DNA of 64,000 bases from Planctomycetaceae bacterium. Lineage in GTDB: Bacteria > Planctomycetota > Phycisphaerae > UBA1845 > UTPLA1. How positions within the stretch are numbered: position 1 is the stretch's first letter; every line of letters starts with the position of its first letter. Below are positions 45,170 to 53,836 of this stretch, piece after piece. The notes beneath the pieces were generated by a model, which worked only from the letters and a program-made list of their open reading frames with translations, made no database searches and was not told the DNA's origin. The position numbers and the translations under genes were made by a program. The stretch lies in contig WYBU01000068.1 in assembly GCA_011525745.1 (NCBI GenBank), forward strand, positions 1-64,000. The letters run 5' to 3'.

Positions 45170-45174
45170 GTGCG

Positions 45175-45297
45175 TCGCCGCGCAACGAGACGCGCACGTA
45201 AGCAAGCGCTTCGCGTAGATAGCGCAGTCGACGCCGCGGCGCGCCGGTGCGCACGCCGCCTTCGAGGCGTCGACGCTTACCGACGTGCGCGTCTCGT
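45175..45297. repeat. Inverted pair of a TTACGTGCGC repeat
   Basis: A motif TTACGTGCGCGTCTCGTT occurs reversed at 45184-45201 and a diverged copy (ACCGACGTGCGCGTCTCGT) in forward orientation near 45279-45297. A third copy is at 56322-56340. At both loci it follows directly after CACAGCCG hairpins. Confidence 0.65.
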
Positions 45298-45313
45298 GAA
45301 ACCCGGCCCGACC

Positions 45314-45829
45314 ATGCCCGTTCTCGTCGACGGCTACAACCTGATGCACGCCGCACAGGCCAGTCCGCACGGCTCGGAGCTGACCGGCCGCGGACTCTTG
45401 TGTCGACTGCTCGGCGACTGGTCGCAGCGCCGCGGCGAAGCGGTGACCATCGTCTTCGACGGCGCCGCGCCGGCGCCCGGCCTGGCGGAACAGCTCGGCG
45501 ATTCCCGCATCACCGTGCGCTACAGCGCCGACCGCACCGCCGACGCGCTGATCGCCGAGCAGATCGCCGCCTCGTCGGCGCCGCGCCGGCTGCTGGTCGT
45601 CAGCTCCGATCGTGAGGTGCAGCGCGCTGCGCGACGTCGCGGAGCGGCGATTGCGGAGTCGCCGGCCTTCGTCGCGCAGATGATGCGCGAACTGGCCGAC
45701 GACCGGCCGGCCGGCGCCGATCGCGAGCCATCGGACAAGCGCCGCGGGGTCGAAGGCGCTCGTCGCGACGAATGGATAGAGCGGTTTGGTTTCGACCCGC
45801 AGGGCGAGGAACCGTTCGAGCATCCCTGA
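45314..45829 (+). CDS. YacP-like NYN-domain ribonuclease
   Basis: A 171-residue NYN/PIN-fold nuclease. The first acidic residue is in PVLVDGYNLMHA, the next in VTIVFDGAAPAPG, then DRTADALIAEQI and VVSSDREVQRAAR, which together make the metal site of the YacP (Rae1) family. The Bacillus homologue cleaves mRNA at the ribosome. The start is the ATG just before the conserved core; codons upstream run through repeats. It lies after the repeat array and before the coiled-coil gene. Confidence 0.88.
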   Translation: MPVLVDGYNLMHAAQASPHGSELTGRGLLCRLLGDWSQRRGEAVTIVFDGAAPAPGLAEQLGDSRITVRYSADRTADALIAEQIAASSAPRRLLVVSSDREVQRAARRRGAAIAESPAFVAQMMRELADDRPAGADREPSDKRRGVEGARRDEWIERFGFDPQGEEPFEHP

Positions 45830-45847
45830 CGCCGCCGACCCGACGCC

Positions 45848-45918
45848 GTCACCCCCGCGCAGGCGGGGTCCGGCGACGGCCCTTGCGACGACCGGATTCC
45901 CGCCTTCGCGGGAATGAC
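45848..45918. repeat. Two ATTCCCGC/CCCCCGC hairpin repeats
   Basis: GGATTCCCGCC-TTC-GCGGGAATGAC at 45894-45918 is a second copy of the element at 27408; just before it (45851-45870) lies a diverged relative, ACCCCCGCGCAGGCGGGGTC. The rest of 45919-46156 has no gene. Confidence 0.7.
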
Positions 45919-46156
45919 AAGATGGGGCGCTTCCCGCGATTGCCGCCGTCACGCGCCCCCGCCCCCGCGCCCCTGGACCGACGCCTCCCCGTTGACACGG
46001 AAACGCCGAAGCGATAAAGGGTAAGGCTCGCCTCAAGCGGCCGGGAGCGGCCGTGTGAGTTGCGGATGACCGCCCCCGGGCAAGCCCACGCCCCCGTTGC
46101 GGCCGACGCTTCGGTCGCCCGACGCGGGGTCCAGCGTACCAGCAGGAGTCCGATTT

Positions 46157-48130
46157 GTGGCAAACGGAACCCGAGCCGCCGCGGCCCAGAACACCTATGT
46201 CCTCGTCGCGCTGATCATCGGCGTGGTCGTGCTGGTCACGCCGTTGATCTCCGGTATGTTCGAATCCGGCGAGCGCAAGCTGGCCCGCGAGGTCGAACCG
46301 GGCGTCGAACGCGTTCAGCAACTGCTGGAGCGCCTCGACGAGAACCTGCTCGTCACTCAGGACCTGCGGCGACGGCTGTCCGAATCGAACGTCGACTTGA
46401 GCGCCGAGGCCTCCGCCACGGCGGCCGAAGGCAAACCCGAGCTGCTCGAAGAGATCGACGACGAACTTCAGAAAGGCGATACGATTCGCGTCGACAAGCT
46501 GCTGGCCAGCGCCGACAGCGAGTGGGAGCGACTGGTCGGTCCGGCCGACCGCGATCCGGTGACGCGGGGGCTGGGCGGACGCGGCGGCGTCTTCGGGCGG
46601 CAGTCGTTTGAGAAGTTCCAGAAGCTGCTAACGCAAAACGAGGCGCTGGTCCGCGAGGCCGAGCAGTCGATCAAGGCCACGCTCGGGTTGAGCTACGGCG
46701 ACGCGCGCGCCGCCGACGACGTGTGGGCCAATCAGACGGCGGCTCTCGTGTCGCTGGTCAAAGGTCGCATCGAGCGCGATCGCGCCTGGTACGACCGCTG
46801 GCAGGCCGCCGGCCTGCGCATGGTCGCGCGAACGCAGTGGCTCGACGCGGTCGAGTTGCAGCAGTCGGCGTCGGCCGCCGACGGCCGCGCGCCCAATCAG
46901 GCGATCGAAGCCGCGACCGTAATGAAGACACAAGTCGAGGCGCAGATGGCGCCGCTGAAGGATGCCATTGCGGAACTGAGCCAGGTCGTCGATTCACGCA
47001 GGGCACAGATTGACTCTCTGCGGGCCGAAGCCGCGGCCGCCAATCAGGCGCTGATTCAGATGGACCTGACGCCGTTCAAGGCTTCCGATCCCTCGCGGGC
47101 GGTTGAGGAATTCAAGGAATATCGACAGCGGTACGAGTCGCTTGCCCAGGCGGCACGCCGGGCCGAAGCCCAGGCCGAAACGCTGGAGAAGGGCGCGCTG
47201 TCGGGCGGATCGTTGTCGCTCGATGCCGAAGGCGACCTGCTCGCCGGATCATACGTCGGGGCCGAAGAGACGAAGGGTCTGATCGAGCTGCAAACACGCC
47301 TGGACACCATGAAAGGCATGTTGGCTTCGCTCGAGGAAGTGCTGAAAACCACCGCCGCGCGGCTGGACGAGCTTCACGCCACCGCCCGCGCCGCCGACGC
47401 CGAGCGCGACAAGTTTCAGCAGCTTGCAAGCGAGCGAACCGAGCAGGCCCGCACGACAATGTCCCGTATCGACGAGCTGATGGCCTCGGCAAGGGCGGCG
47501 GATGATGCGGCGCTGGCCGCCTTCAAGGCCGGCATGCAGCAGGCCCAGGCCGCGCAGCGCGCCGCCCAGTCGCGCGTGTCGAGCGCCCGGCAGCGACTCC
47601 AGGAACTCGCCGCCGAGCAGCAGAGCGAGCGGCTGACGCATGTCTCCGGCGATCGCGACACCGGTCCCGCCGTGCAGGTGCTGGCGGCGACGCTCGCCTG
47701 GTCGGCCGCCGAGACGTGTTGGCAGGCCATCGCCGACCTCCAGGCTCAGCAGTTGACCGCCGCCGCGGTCGCGCAGTGGACCGGCGGTCCGTCGCCCGAG
47801 CCGCCGTCGGCCGCGCTGGAGGAGCTGCGCACGTCGTCCCGCGAGTTTCTGGCCAGCGCGATCTCGGCGCTGAACGACGCCAAGACGCAAATTCAGCAGG
47901 CGCGTTACGAACAGCTCGAAGGCCCGGCCATTCAGGGACAGAACTACAAGTGGCAAGTCTCGCAATTGGAAGGCGCGCTGCACATGATGGCGGCGCTCAT
48001 GGCGTCCAAGCCGTCCGACGCCGAAGACGATATCGCCAAGGCGCGCACCGCCTTGCAGGAAGCGCTGCAAGGCCGCGAAGGCAGCCCGCTGCTCTCAACC
48101 GCGGCGACCGCGCTGGCGACGTTGCAGTAA
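46157..48130 (+). CDS. Large coiled-coil protein with N-terminal membrane anchor
   Basis: A 657-residue protein starting at a GTG with AGGAG 8 nt upstream; no ATG gives the hydrophobic N-terminus. Residues ~10-40 form one membrane helix (NTYVLVALIIGVVVLVTPLI). The rest is almost entirely helical with heptad patterning, for example ERVQQLLERLDENLLVTQDL and AQAAQRAAQSRVSSARQRLQ, typical of long coiled coils. It is rich in Ala, Gln and Glu and has no enzymatic motif. Likely a structural protein spanning periplasm or linking membrane and wall. Planctomycetes lack FtsZ and often carry such proteins; specific role unknown. Confidence 0.75.
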   Translation: MANGTRAAAAQNTYVLVALIIGVVVLVTPLISGMFESGERKLAREVEPGVERVQQLLERLDENLLVTQDLRRRLSESNVDLSAEASATAAEGKPELLEEIDDELQKGDTIRVDKLLASADSEWERLVGPADRDPVTRGLGGRGGVFGRQSFEKFQKLLTQNEALVREAEQSIKATLGLSYGDARAADDVWANQTAALVSLVKGRIERDRAWYDRWQAAGLRMVARTQWLDAVELQQSASAADGRAPNQAIEAATVMKTQVEAQMAPLKDAIAELSQVVDSRRAQIDSLRAEAAAANQALIQMDLTPFKASDPSRAVEEFKEYRQRYESLAQAARRAEAQAETLEKGALSGGSLSLDAEGDLLAGSYVGAEETKGLIELQTRLDTMKGMLASLEEVLKTTAARLDELHATARAADAERDKFQQLASERTEQARTTMSRIDELMASARAADDAALAAFKAGMQQAQAAQRAAQSRVSSARQRLQELAAEQQSERLTHVSGDRDTGPAVQVLAATLAWSAAETCWQAIADLQAQQLTAAAVAQWTGGPSPEPPSAALEELRTSSREFLASAISALNDAKTQIQQARYEQLEGPAIQGQNYKWQVSQLEGALHMMAALMASKPSDAEDDIAKARTALQEALQGREGSPLLSTAATALATLQ

Positions 48131-48169
48131 CGAATCCCGCGGAAAAAGCCAGCACCATTTCGCGAGGGT

Positions 48170-48259
48170 TGGCATGGTCAAGCCCTCGCGCGCAGCGGCC
48201 GAACCGGTTCAGAAGTAACCGCCCGGCGAGGGCTTGGCCATGTTGAGCCTCGTGCCGCG
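48170..48259. repeat. 90-bp REP-like element, copy 1
   Basis: Begins TGGCATGGTCAAGCCCTCGC and ends with the inverted GGCGAGGGCTTGGCCATG plus TTGAGCCTCGTGCCGCG. The terminal parts can pair into a long stem with a variable centre. A second copy in the same orientation lies at 55219-55309. Sits downstream of the coiled-coil gene. Confidence 0.75.
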
Positions 48260-48330
48260 TTGAAGACTTCAAATCACATGATTTGATACTGCCCGCGTGC
48301 AGGCGGCCGACCCAGGCCTCGCGCCGCCGC

Positions 48331-49341
48331 CTACAACTTCCGCAACCACTTCTCCCAGTTCTTGCCGAATTCCTTCGCGTTCTCGGCCGTCACCGGGATC
48401 AGCGGGGCGGTGTCGATGGGGTTCTTCGGCTCGCGGCCGTAAGCGATCCTTTCCACCAGCAGGTCGATCGAGCGGTGCCCCCAGTTGTAGCAGTGCTGCG
48501 CCATCAGCACCTGCGCCACGCCCTTTTCGACGTAGGGCAACTGCGACGGCAGCGCATCGACCGCCACGATCTTGATCCGGCCCGGCTCCCACTTCAGCAG
48601 CACGTCGGTGAACAGCGGCCAGCCGCCGACCATGCACCACGCCTTGATGTGGGGATTGGCCTGCTGCACCTGCTCGACGCGGGCGGCGCCGTCCTGGGGC
48701 GTTTCCTTGTGATAATAAACATCGACAATCCGGATGTTCTTGTGCTTCGCCGCCTCCTCTTTCGCGCCGGCCACGCGCTTCTGAAGGTTGGGCGCGTTCT
48801 GGTTGCCGGCCAGAATCGCCACGTCGCCGCCCGCCGGACCCAGCGCCTTGGCCGTTTCGGCCATCAGCCGCCGGCCGCACTCGAGGTCGTCGACGCCGTG
48901 AAAGCAGAAGCGCTTGCTGTTGCGTGCGTCGGAGTCGAAGCAGACGACGGGGATGCCGCGGGCGACGGCGCGGTTGATCGCGTCGGTGACGGTGTTGGCG
49001 TCGCTGCAACTGATGGCGATGCCGCGCACGCCCTGAAGCGCGAGCTGTTCGAGATACTCGGCCTGTTTCTGCGCATCCTCGTCCAGCGGCGTGCGCCAGT
49101 CAACCTCGACGGGGATGCCGAGCTTTTCGCTCCATTCCTTGGCGGCATCCACCGCGCCCACGCGGGCGGCCTGAAACACCGGGTTCGACTGGCTCTTGGC
49201 GATCAGTCCCAGCCGCAACACCTTCAGCTCCGGCGGCAGCTTGTGCGGTTCCTTCTTCGGTTGCGGGTCTTCGCCCCAAACCGTCGCGGCCGTCAGCGCC
49301 AATGCGACGACGACGATGCGGTTCATGAGGATGTTTTTCAT
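48331..49341 (-). CDS. Sugar ABC transporter substrate-binding protein (RbsB-like)
   Basis: A 336-residue periplasmic binding protein with a signal peptide (MNRIVVVALALTAATVWG). The type I binding fold is visible: LRLGLIAKSQSNPVFQAARVG, LALQGVRGIAISCSDANTVT, GIPVVCFDSDA and IKIVAVDALPSQLPYVEKG. Members bind ribose, xylose, autoinducer-2 or other pentoses and hexoses. The gene follows its permease on the minus strand, 213 bp apart, with periodic repeats between. No sugar ABC ATPase is in the window. Confidence 0.88.
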   Translation of the reverse strand: MKNILMNRIVVVALALTAATVWGEDPQPKKEPHKLPPELKVLRLGLIAKSQSNPVFQAARVGAVDAAKEWSEKLGIPVEVDWRTPLDEDAQKQAEYLEQLALQGVRGIAISCSDANTVTDAINRAVARGIPVVCFDSDARNSKRFCFHGVDDLECGRRLMAETAKALGPAGGDVAILAGNQNAPNLQKRVAGAKEEAAKHKNIRIVDVYYHKETPQDGAARVEQVQQANPHIKAWCMVGGWPLFTDVLLKWEPGRIKIVAVDALPSQLPYVEKGVAQVLMAQHCYNWGHRSIDLLVERIAYGREPKNPIDTAPLIPVTAENAKEFGKNWEKWLRKL

Positions 49342-49365
49342 GTTGAATGCTCCCGAAAGCTGTCA

Positions 49366-49470
49366 GTCATCAGCTATCAGCTATCAGCCGTTGGCAGTCG
49401 TCGGTCCTCTTTTGCAGGTCTCGGGTCTCAGATCTCAAATCTCAAGTCTGATATTCGAAACTTGAAACCC
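49366..49470. repeat. Periodic repeats between sugar transporter genes
   Basis: Two different tandem motifs follow each other: ATCAGCTATCAGCTATCAGC (9-bp period) at about 49376-49390, and GGTCTCGGGTCTCAGATCTC with further AATCTC/AAGTCT units (7-8 bp period) at about 49416-49450. Neither is palindromic overall. Confidence 0.65.
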
Positions 49471-49530
49471 TGATGACGCCCCCGCGCCGGCCATCTCTTC
49501 CCTTTGTGGCTCAGTGCCTGCCTGTCTCTT

Positions 49531-49556
49531 GTTGACGTTTCGACGTTTCGACTTTC
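49531..49556. repeat. CGTCGAAA-type periodic repeat
   Basis: GTTGACGTTTCGACGTTTCG and ACTTTC, i.e. on the minus strand GAAAGTCGAAACGTCGAAAC, touching the stop codon of the permease gene. Same unit as at 27091 and 33047. Confidence 0.7.
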
Positions 49557-50628
49557 ACCCCCGCTTCCCCAGCAGGCGGCGCTGCGACAGCGTCGTGCTC
49601 ACGCGATCGAGGACGGCGGCGACGACGATCGCCGCGCCCATGATGATCTGCGCGTAATTCTGATCCCAGTTCAGCGTCACGATGCCGCTGTCGATCATCT
49701 CGATCAACAGCGCTCCCAGCAACGCCCCCAGGGCCGTGCCGCGCCCGCCGGTCAGGCTCGCGCCGCCGACGACGGCCGCCGCGATCACTTTCAGCTCATA
49801 GCCGTTGCCATCGACCGATGAACCGCTGCCGTAATACCCCAGCTTGATCGTCGCCGCCACCCCCGCGGCCATGCCGCACAGCGTGAACACGAGCACCTTG
49901 ACGCGTCCGACCGGCACGCCGCTGTAGCGGGCCGCGACTTCATTGCCGCCGACCGCGAACACCAGCCGCCCGCCGACGGTGTACTTCAAATAAATCCACG
50001 CCACGATCGTCACGGCCAGCATGACGGTCATCGGTACGGGGTACAAGCCGTCGCCGAGCTGGCGGCGGATGAAGCCGTCGGTGAACGCCTCGGGAAAGAA
50101 GCCGATCGACTGACCCTGCGTCCACACGAACGCGATGCCGCGCAGCACCGCCATCGAGCCGAGCGTGATGATGAACGGATGCAGCCGCAACGCCACCGTC
50201 AGCAGCCCGTTCAGCAGCCCGCAGGCTGCGCCCACGCCGGCGCACACGAGGCAGGCCATCGGCAGGACGTACGCCGGCGACGCCCCCGCGCCGGGTCCCT
50301 GTGGGCCGTAATAGTTCAGCAGCTTGGCTCCGGCCACGGCCGCCAGCGCGTAGATCGCGCCGACCGACAAGTCGATGCCGCCGACGATAATCACCAGCGT
50401 CGCGCCGACGGCCATGATGGCGAAGAAGGAAGTGTTCTTGGCGAGCTTGTCGAGATTCTGCGCGTTGAGAAACACGTTCGCTTCGCGCGACTCGCCGGTC
50501 TGCGGGTCGTAGAAGGTGGCCGTGCCCGCGCGCATCGTGAGGAACAGGCCCAGCAGCAGGATGACGCCGAGAAGGCCGGTCTCCTGTAAAGGGCGGGCTG
50601 AGGATCGTCGCAGCGGCAGCGCCGGCAT
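49555..50628 (-). CDS. Sugar ABC transporter permease (RbsC-like)
   Basis: A 357-residue inner-membrane permease with eight to ten helices. The motif VIIVGGIDLSVGAIYALAAV is diagnostic of the ribose/xylose-type permeases, with LRLHPFIITLGSMAVLRGIA and IAAAVVGGASLTGGRGTALG also conserved. The ATG used has GAGGTGAGC upstream; upstream codons lie across an unrelated hairpin repeat. Pairs with the binding protein downstream. The missing ATPase must be supplied from elsewhere. Confidence 0.9.
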   Translation of the reverse strand: MPALPLRRSSARPLQETGLLGVILLLGLFLTMRAGTATFYDPQTGESREANVFLNAQNLDKLAKNTSFFAIMAVGATLVIIVGGIDLSVGAIYALAAVAGAKLLNYYGPQGPGAGASPAYVLPMACLVCAGVGAACGLLNGLLTVALRLHPFIITLGSMAVLRGIAFVWTQGQSIGFFPEAFTDGFIRRQLGDGLYPVPMTVMLAVTIVAWIYLKYTVGGRLVFAVGGNEVAARYSGVPVGRVKVLVFTLCGMAAGVAATIKLGYYGSGSSVDGNGYELKVIAAAVVGGASLTGGRGTALGALLGALLIEMIDSGIVTLNWDQNYAQIIMGAAIVVAAVLDRVSTTLSQRRLLGKRG

Positions 50629-50705
50629 GGATAAGCTCACCTCGCTCGACTGCGAACCAGGCCGGTTAGGAGTCGCGCACAAATAACCTGAACGATTGCC
50701 CTGAG

Positions 50706-50752
50706 TGGTACGGGCATCTTGCCCGTTCCGGACGGGCGGGACGCCCGAACCA
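50706..50752. repeat. Double-hairpin repeat of another type
   Basis: Two hairpins side by side: CGGGCA-TCTT-GCCCG and then CGGGCG-GGA-CGCCCG, flanked by GGT/ACC. Built like the elements at 2624 and 5861 but with different sequence. It lies between serA and the sugar permease. Confidence 0.6.
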
Positions 50753-50791
50753 CCCCTCTGCCATTCGTTCACCTGATTTCCGCGTGATGCC

Positions 50792-52393
50792 CTAAGCGTC
50801 CGTCGCCACCGGCAGCACGGCGGAGTGGATCGCGACGATGGCTTCGTGCCGCTGCAATTCGGCGATCGCTTCGCCCGGCGGCGGCGCATCGAGCTTCAAC
50901 ACCATCAACGCCCGCTGTGCGTGCCGCGACAGTGCCATGTCGGCGATGTTGACGCCGTGCCGCCCGAACACCGTGCCCACGAGGCCGATCACGCCCGGCC
51001 GGTCGTCGTTGAAGATCAACACCATCTGCCCGGCCGCGACGATGTTCATGCGATAGCCGTCGACGCGCATGAGCCGCGGCAGGCCGTCGACGAATACGGT
51101 CGCCTCGGCCTCGTGCGTCGCACCGGCGTGCTCGACGCGCAGTTCGACGTGATCGGTCACGCCGCGCGCCTCGGTGCGCGTCACCAGTCGCGTGTCGATT
51201 CCGTGCTGCGCGGCGACCGCGTCGGCGTTGACGATGTTGATGCGGTTGTCGAAGTAGGGACCGAGCAGCGCCGCCAGCACGTAACGCCGCAGTGCCGCGG
51301 CGATATGCGCCAAACCGTCGCCCCACGTCGTCACCGTCACGCGGTCGACGCCTTGCGGACACAGCACCGAGAGAAACGTGCCCAGGCGCGTGGCCAGGTC
51401 GGCGAACGCGCGATCGCGCGGCGACAGGTCGCGCGGCAGATCGGCCAGGTTGACCGCGCCGCGGATTTGCCCGCGCAGCAGATAGTCGAGCATCGCCTGG
51501 ACCGCCTCGACCGACACGGCCGACTGGGCCTCGACCGTCGAGGCGCCCAGGTGCGGCGTGCACACGATGGCGTCGAGGCCGAAGTAGGGGTGGTCTTTTC
51601 CGGGCGGCTCGGTCTCGTAGACGTCAATCGCCGCGCCGGCGAGCCGCCCGGTGCGCACGGCCGCGGCCAATGCGGCTTCGTCGACCAGATCGCCGCGGGC
51701 ACAGTTAATCAGCCGCAGGCCGGGCCGGGCGCGCGACAGCACGTCCGCGTCGATCATGCGGCGGTTCTGCTCGGTCAGCGCGGCATGGAGCGAAACGTAG
51801 TCGCACGATTCGAGCAGTTCGCCCAGCGTCGGCACGAGTCGTACGCGATCGTCCATGGCGGTCGTGCCGCGATGAAACGGATCGTACGCCAGCACTGTCA
51901 TCTCGAACGCCAGCGCCCGCGCCGCGACCGCTCGGCCGACGCGCCCCAACCCCACGATGCCCAGCGTCTTGCCTGCCAGTTGCGCGCCCTGGTACTTCGC
52001 CCGCTGCCAGCCGCCGGACCTGACATGCGCGCAGGCGGACACGACGTGCCGCGACATCGCCAGGATCAGCGCCCACGTGTGCTCGGCGGTCGAGAGCGTG
52101 TTGGCGTCGGGTGTGTTCATCACCAGCACGCCGGCGCGGGTGGCGGCGGCCACGTCGATGTTGTCGACGCCCACGCCCGCGCGGGCGACCGCCCTCAGGC
52201 GCCCGGGATCGGCCAGTGTCTCGGCCGTGATCTGCACGGCGGAACGGACGATGACGCCGTCGGCCTGTCGCGCGGCGGCGGCCAGCTCGCCGGGCTTCCA
52301 TTCGGTTTGCACGACGGTTTCGACGTTGGGAGCGGCCCGCAGCAGGGCCAGGCCTTCTTCGGCCAGCTTGTCGGCGACGAGGATTCGCAGCAT
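50792..52393 (-). CDS. serA: D-3-phosphoglycerate dehydrogenase
   Basis: A 533-residue enzyme of the long, type I form. The NAD fold is GIVGLGRVGRAVAARAL; the catalytic Arg is in NCARGDLVDEAAL, Glu in ETEPPGKDHP and His in CTPHLGAST. An intervening ASB domain and a C-terminal ACT domain (IFNDDRPGVIGLVGTVFGRH) follow; the ACT domain is where serine usually inhibits the enzyme. It makes phosphohydroxypyruvate, the first step to serine. Monocistronic; starts at MLRILVADKLAEE, where the family begins. Confidence 0.96.
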   Translation of the reverse strand: MLRILVADKLAEEGLALLRAAPNVETVVQTEWKPGELAAAARQADGVIVRSAVQITAETLADPGRLRAVARAGVGVDNIDVAAATRAGVLVMNTPDANTLSTAEHTWALILAMSRHVVSACAHVRSGGWQRAKYQGAQLAGKTLGIVGLGRVGRAVAARALAFEMTVLAYDPFHRGTTAMDDRVRLVPTLGELLESCDYVSLHAALTEQNRRMIDADVLSRARPGLRLINCARGDLVDEAALAAAVRTGRLAGAAIDVYETEPPGKDHPYFGLDAIVCTPHLGASTVEAQSAVSVEAVQAMLDYLLRGQIRGAVNLADLPRDLSPRDRAFADLATRLGTFLSVLCPQGVDRVTVTTWGDGLAHIAAALRRYVLAALLGPYFDNRINIVNADAVAAQHGIDTRLVTRTEARGVTDHVELRVEHAGATHEAEATVFVDGLPRLMRVDGYRMNIVAAGQMVLIFNDDRPGVIGLVGTVFGRHGVNIADMALSRHAQRALMVLKLDAPPPGEAIAELQRHEAIVAIHSAVLPVATDA

Positions 52394-52443
52394 GGCGGGA
52401 TTATCGACGGGCCCGCGCAATTCATCAAACGTGGGTGACGGCG

Positions 52444-52468
52444 TGTGGCACAGCCGCCCTCGGCTGTG
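52444..52468. repeat. Single CACAGCCG hairpin, upstream of serA
   Basis: TGTGGCACAGCC-GCC-CTCGGCTGTG matches a unit of the array at 44707-45169. A diverged hairpin GGCACAGGATTGCAGCCCGT follows directly. Confidence 0.75.
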
Positions 52469-52507
52469 TCCTCGCGTGGCACAGGATTGCAGCCCGTGCA
52501 GGGTCCG

Positions 52508-53025
52508 CCGTGCGGCCCATCGGTCCGAGCCCCCAGCGACAGCGCCGCGGTCCTTCCGAGCCGCGAAGCGTAAGCGAGCGGGATCCGCCCGCCCGATTTG
52601 TCATACACGGCTTTTCCTCGCAGCGGACGCTCAGCTCGCCTCCGGGCTTCGGTCGTTCGTCCGCCTGATTTCGGCGTAGGTGCGCTGCGCGGCCGCCCAT
52701 CCCGCTTGCTGACGCAGCGCGGCTCTGATTTTCACGTGCTCGCAGTCCGTGCGTCGTTTCCACTGTGCGGCCCACGAGATCCGAGCCGTCAGCGCCAGCG
52801 CCGCGGTCCTTCCGAGCCGCGAAGCGTAAGCGAGCGGGATCCGCCCGCCCGATTTGTCATACACGGCTTTTCCTCGCAGCGGACGCTCAGTTCGCCTCCG
52901 GGCTTCGGTCGTTCGTCCGCCTGATTTCGGCGTAGGCGCGCTGCGCGGCCGCCTATCCCGCTTGCTGACGCTGCGCGGCTCTGATTTTCACCGGGTCTCA
53001 GCCCGCGCGTCCTTTCCACTGCGTG
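52508..53025. repeat. Tandem duplication of a 256-bp intergenic unit
   Basis: Two adjacent copies, with a period of 256 bp (for example CAGCGCCGCGGTCC at 52540 and 52796), near-identical over about 190 bp from CAGCGCCGCGG to CTCTGATTTTCAC and looser at their ends. Each contains GCGAAGCGTAAGCGAGCGG and ATTTGTCATACACGGC. A trace of a third copy begins near 53018. No supported gene lies inside; the overlapping open frames on both strands are duplicated with the repeat. Confidence 0.85.
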
Positions 53026-53080
53026 GCCTATTCCGCTAACATGCCCATGTCTTCCGCGCCAAGAGGAGCCTTCGTGCGAC

Positions 53081-53464
53081 ATGCTCAAGTACGCGCTCAT
53101 TGTTGCCGGCGGCGGAATGGGTTCGCTTTTGCGTTATCTGGTGCAGGGCTGGGGTCAGAACCTCGTTAAGGGCGCGTTCCCGCTGGGGACTTTGCTGGTC
53201 AACGTCGCCGGCTGTTTTGCGATCGGATTCCTCAACACGGCGTTCATCGGCCCGCTGAACATCCGCATGGAATATCGTCAGGGCCTGCTGATCGGTCTAC
53301 TCGGCGGATTCACCACTTTCTCGGCGTTTGGATGGGAGACTTTCTCGCTGGCCAACGACCGCCAGTTGTGGCGGGCCTTCGCCAACGTCATGCTCAGTCT
53401 CGGACTGGGCCTCATCGCGGTCTGGGCCGGCAGCCGGATGGCCGAGAAAGCGTACGGAGTGTAA
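53081..53464 (+). CDS. crcB: Fluoride ion channel CrcB/Fluc
   Basis: A 127-residue membrane protein with four helices. The Fluc signature GGGMGSLLRYLV and the pore region GTLLVNVAGCFAIGFL with the conserved Asn, plus GGFTTFSAFGWE (the Phe-box and Thr-Phe-Ser motif), are all present. It forms a dual-topology dimer that lets fluoride leave the cell. AGGAG is 13 nt from the ATG. No fluoride riboswitch could be recognised upstream. Followed after 3 bp by a DUF190 gene. Confidence 0.96.
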   Translation: MLKYALIVAGGGMGSLLRYLVQGWGQNLVKGAFPLGTLLVNVAGCFAIGFLNTAFIGPLNIRMEYRQGLLIGLLGGFTTFSAFGWETFSLANDRQLWRAFANVMLSLGLGLIAVWAGSRMAEKAYGV

Positions 53465-53467
53465 CCC

Positions 53468-53836
53468 ATGAAAATCCCGCAGGACGGCTGCCTGCTGCGC
53501 ATCTTCATCGGAGAGAGCGATCAGTGGCGGGGCCGCCCGCTGTACGAAGCAATCGTGCTGAAGGCCCGCGAGCTTCAGCTTGCCGGCGCGACGGTCCTGC
53601 GCGGTCCGATGGGCTTCGGCGCGAACAGCCGGCTGCACACGGTCAAGGTGCTGCGGCTCTCGGAAGACTTGCCGATGGTGATCGAGATCGTCGATTCGCG
53701 CGAAAAGATCGACCTGTTGCTGCCGCATATCGACGAGATGGTGACGGAGGGGTTGGTGACGCTGGAACGGGTGCAGGTGATCAAGTACCGCGCGGACGGC
53801 GGAAAGGCGGCGTTGCCGCGGGGGGGAAAGGAGTAA
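53468..53836 (+). CDS. DUF190 (PII-like fold) protein
   Basis: A 122-residue cytosolic protein of the DUF190 family: LRIFIGESDQWRGRPLYEAI, LKARELQLAGATVLRGPMGF and LSEDLPMVIEIVDSREKI. It folds like PII signalling proteins and very often lies next to crcB, as here with a 3-bp gap. It may regulate or assist fluoride export in a nucleotide-dependent way; not demonstrated. Confidence 0.95.
   Translation: MKIPQDGCLLRIFIGESDQWRGRPLYEAIVLKARELQLAGATVLRGPMGFGANSRLHTVKVLRLSEDLPMVIEIVDSREKIDLLLPHIDEMVTEGLVTLERVQVIKYRADGGKAALPRGGKE

Noticed and set aside
53030-53080. Fluoride riboswitch before crcB
   Set aside because: Expected conserved core not recognisable by eye in this short leader; a covariance scan would decide.
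52425-53100. Minus- and plus-strand frames of 75-137 codons with SGGRIPLAYASRLGRT-type peptides
   Set aside because: They lie in the 256-bp tandem duplication, occur twice with it, and have no domain or ribosome site.
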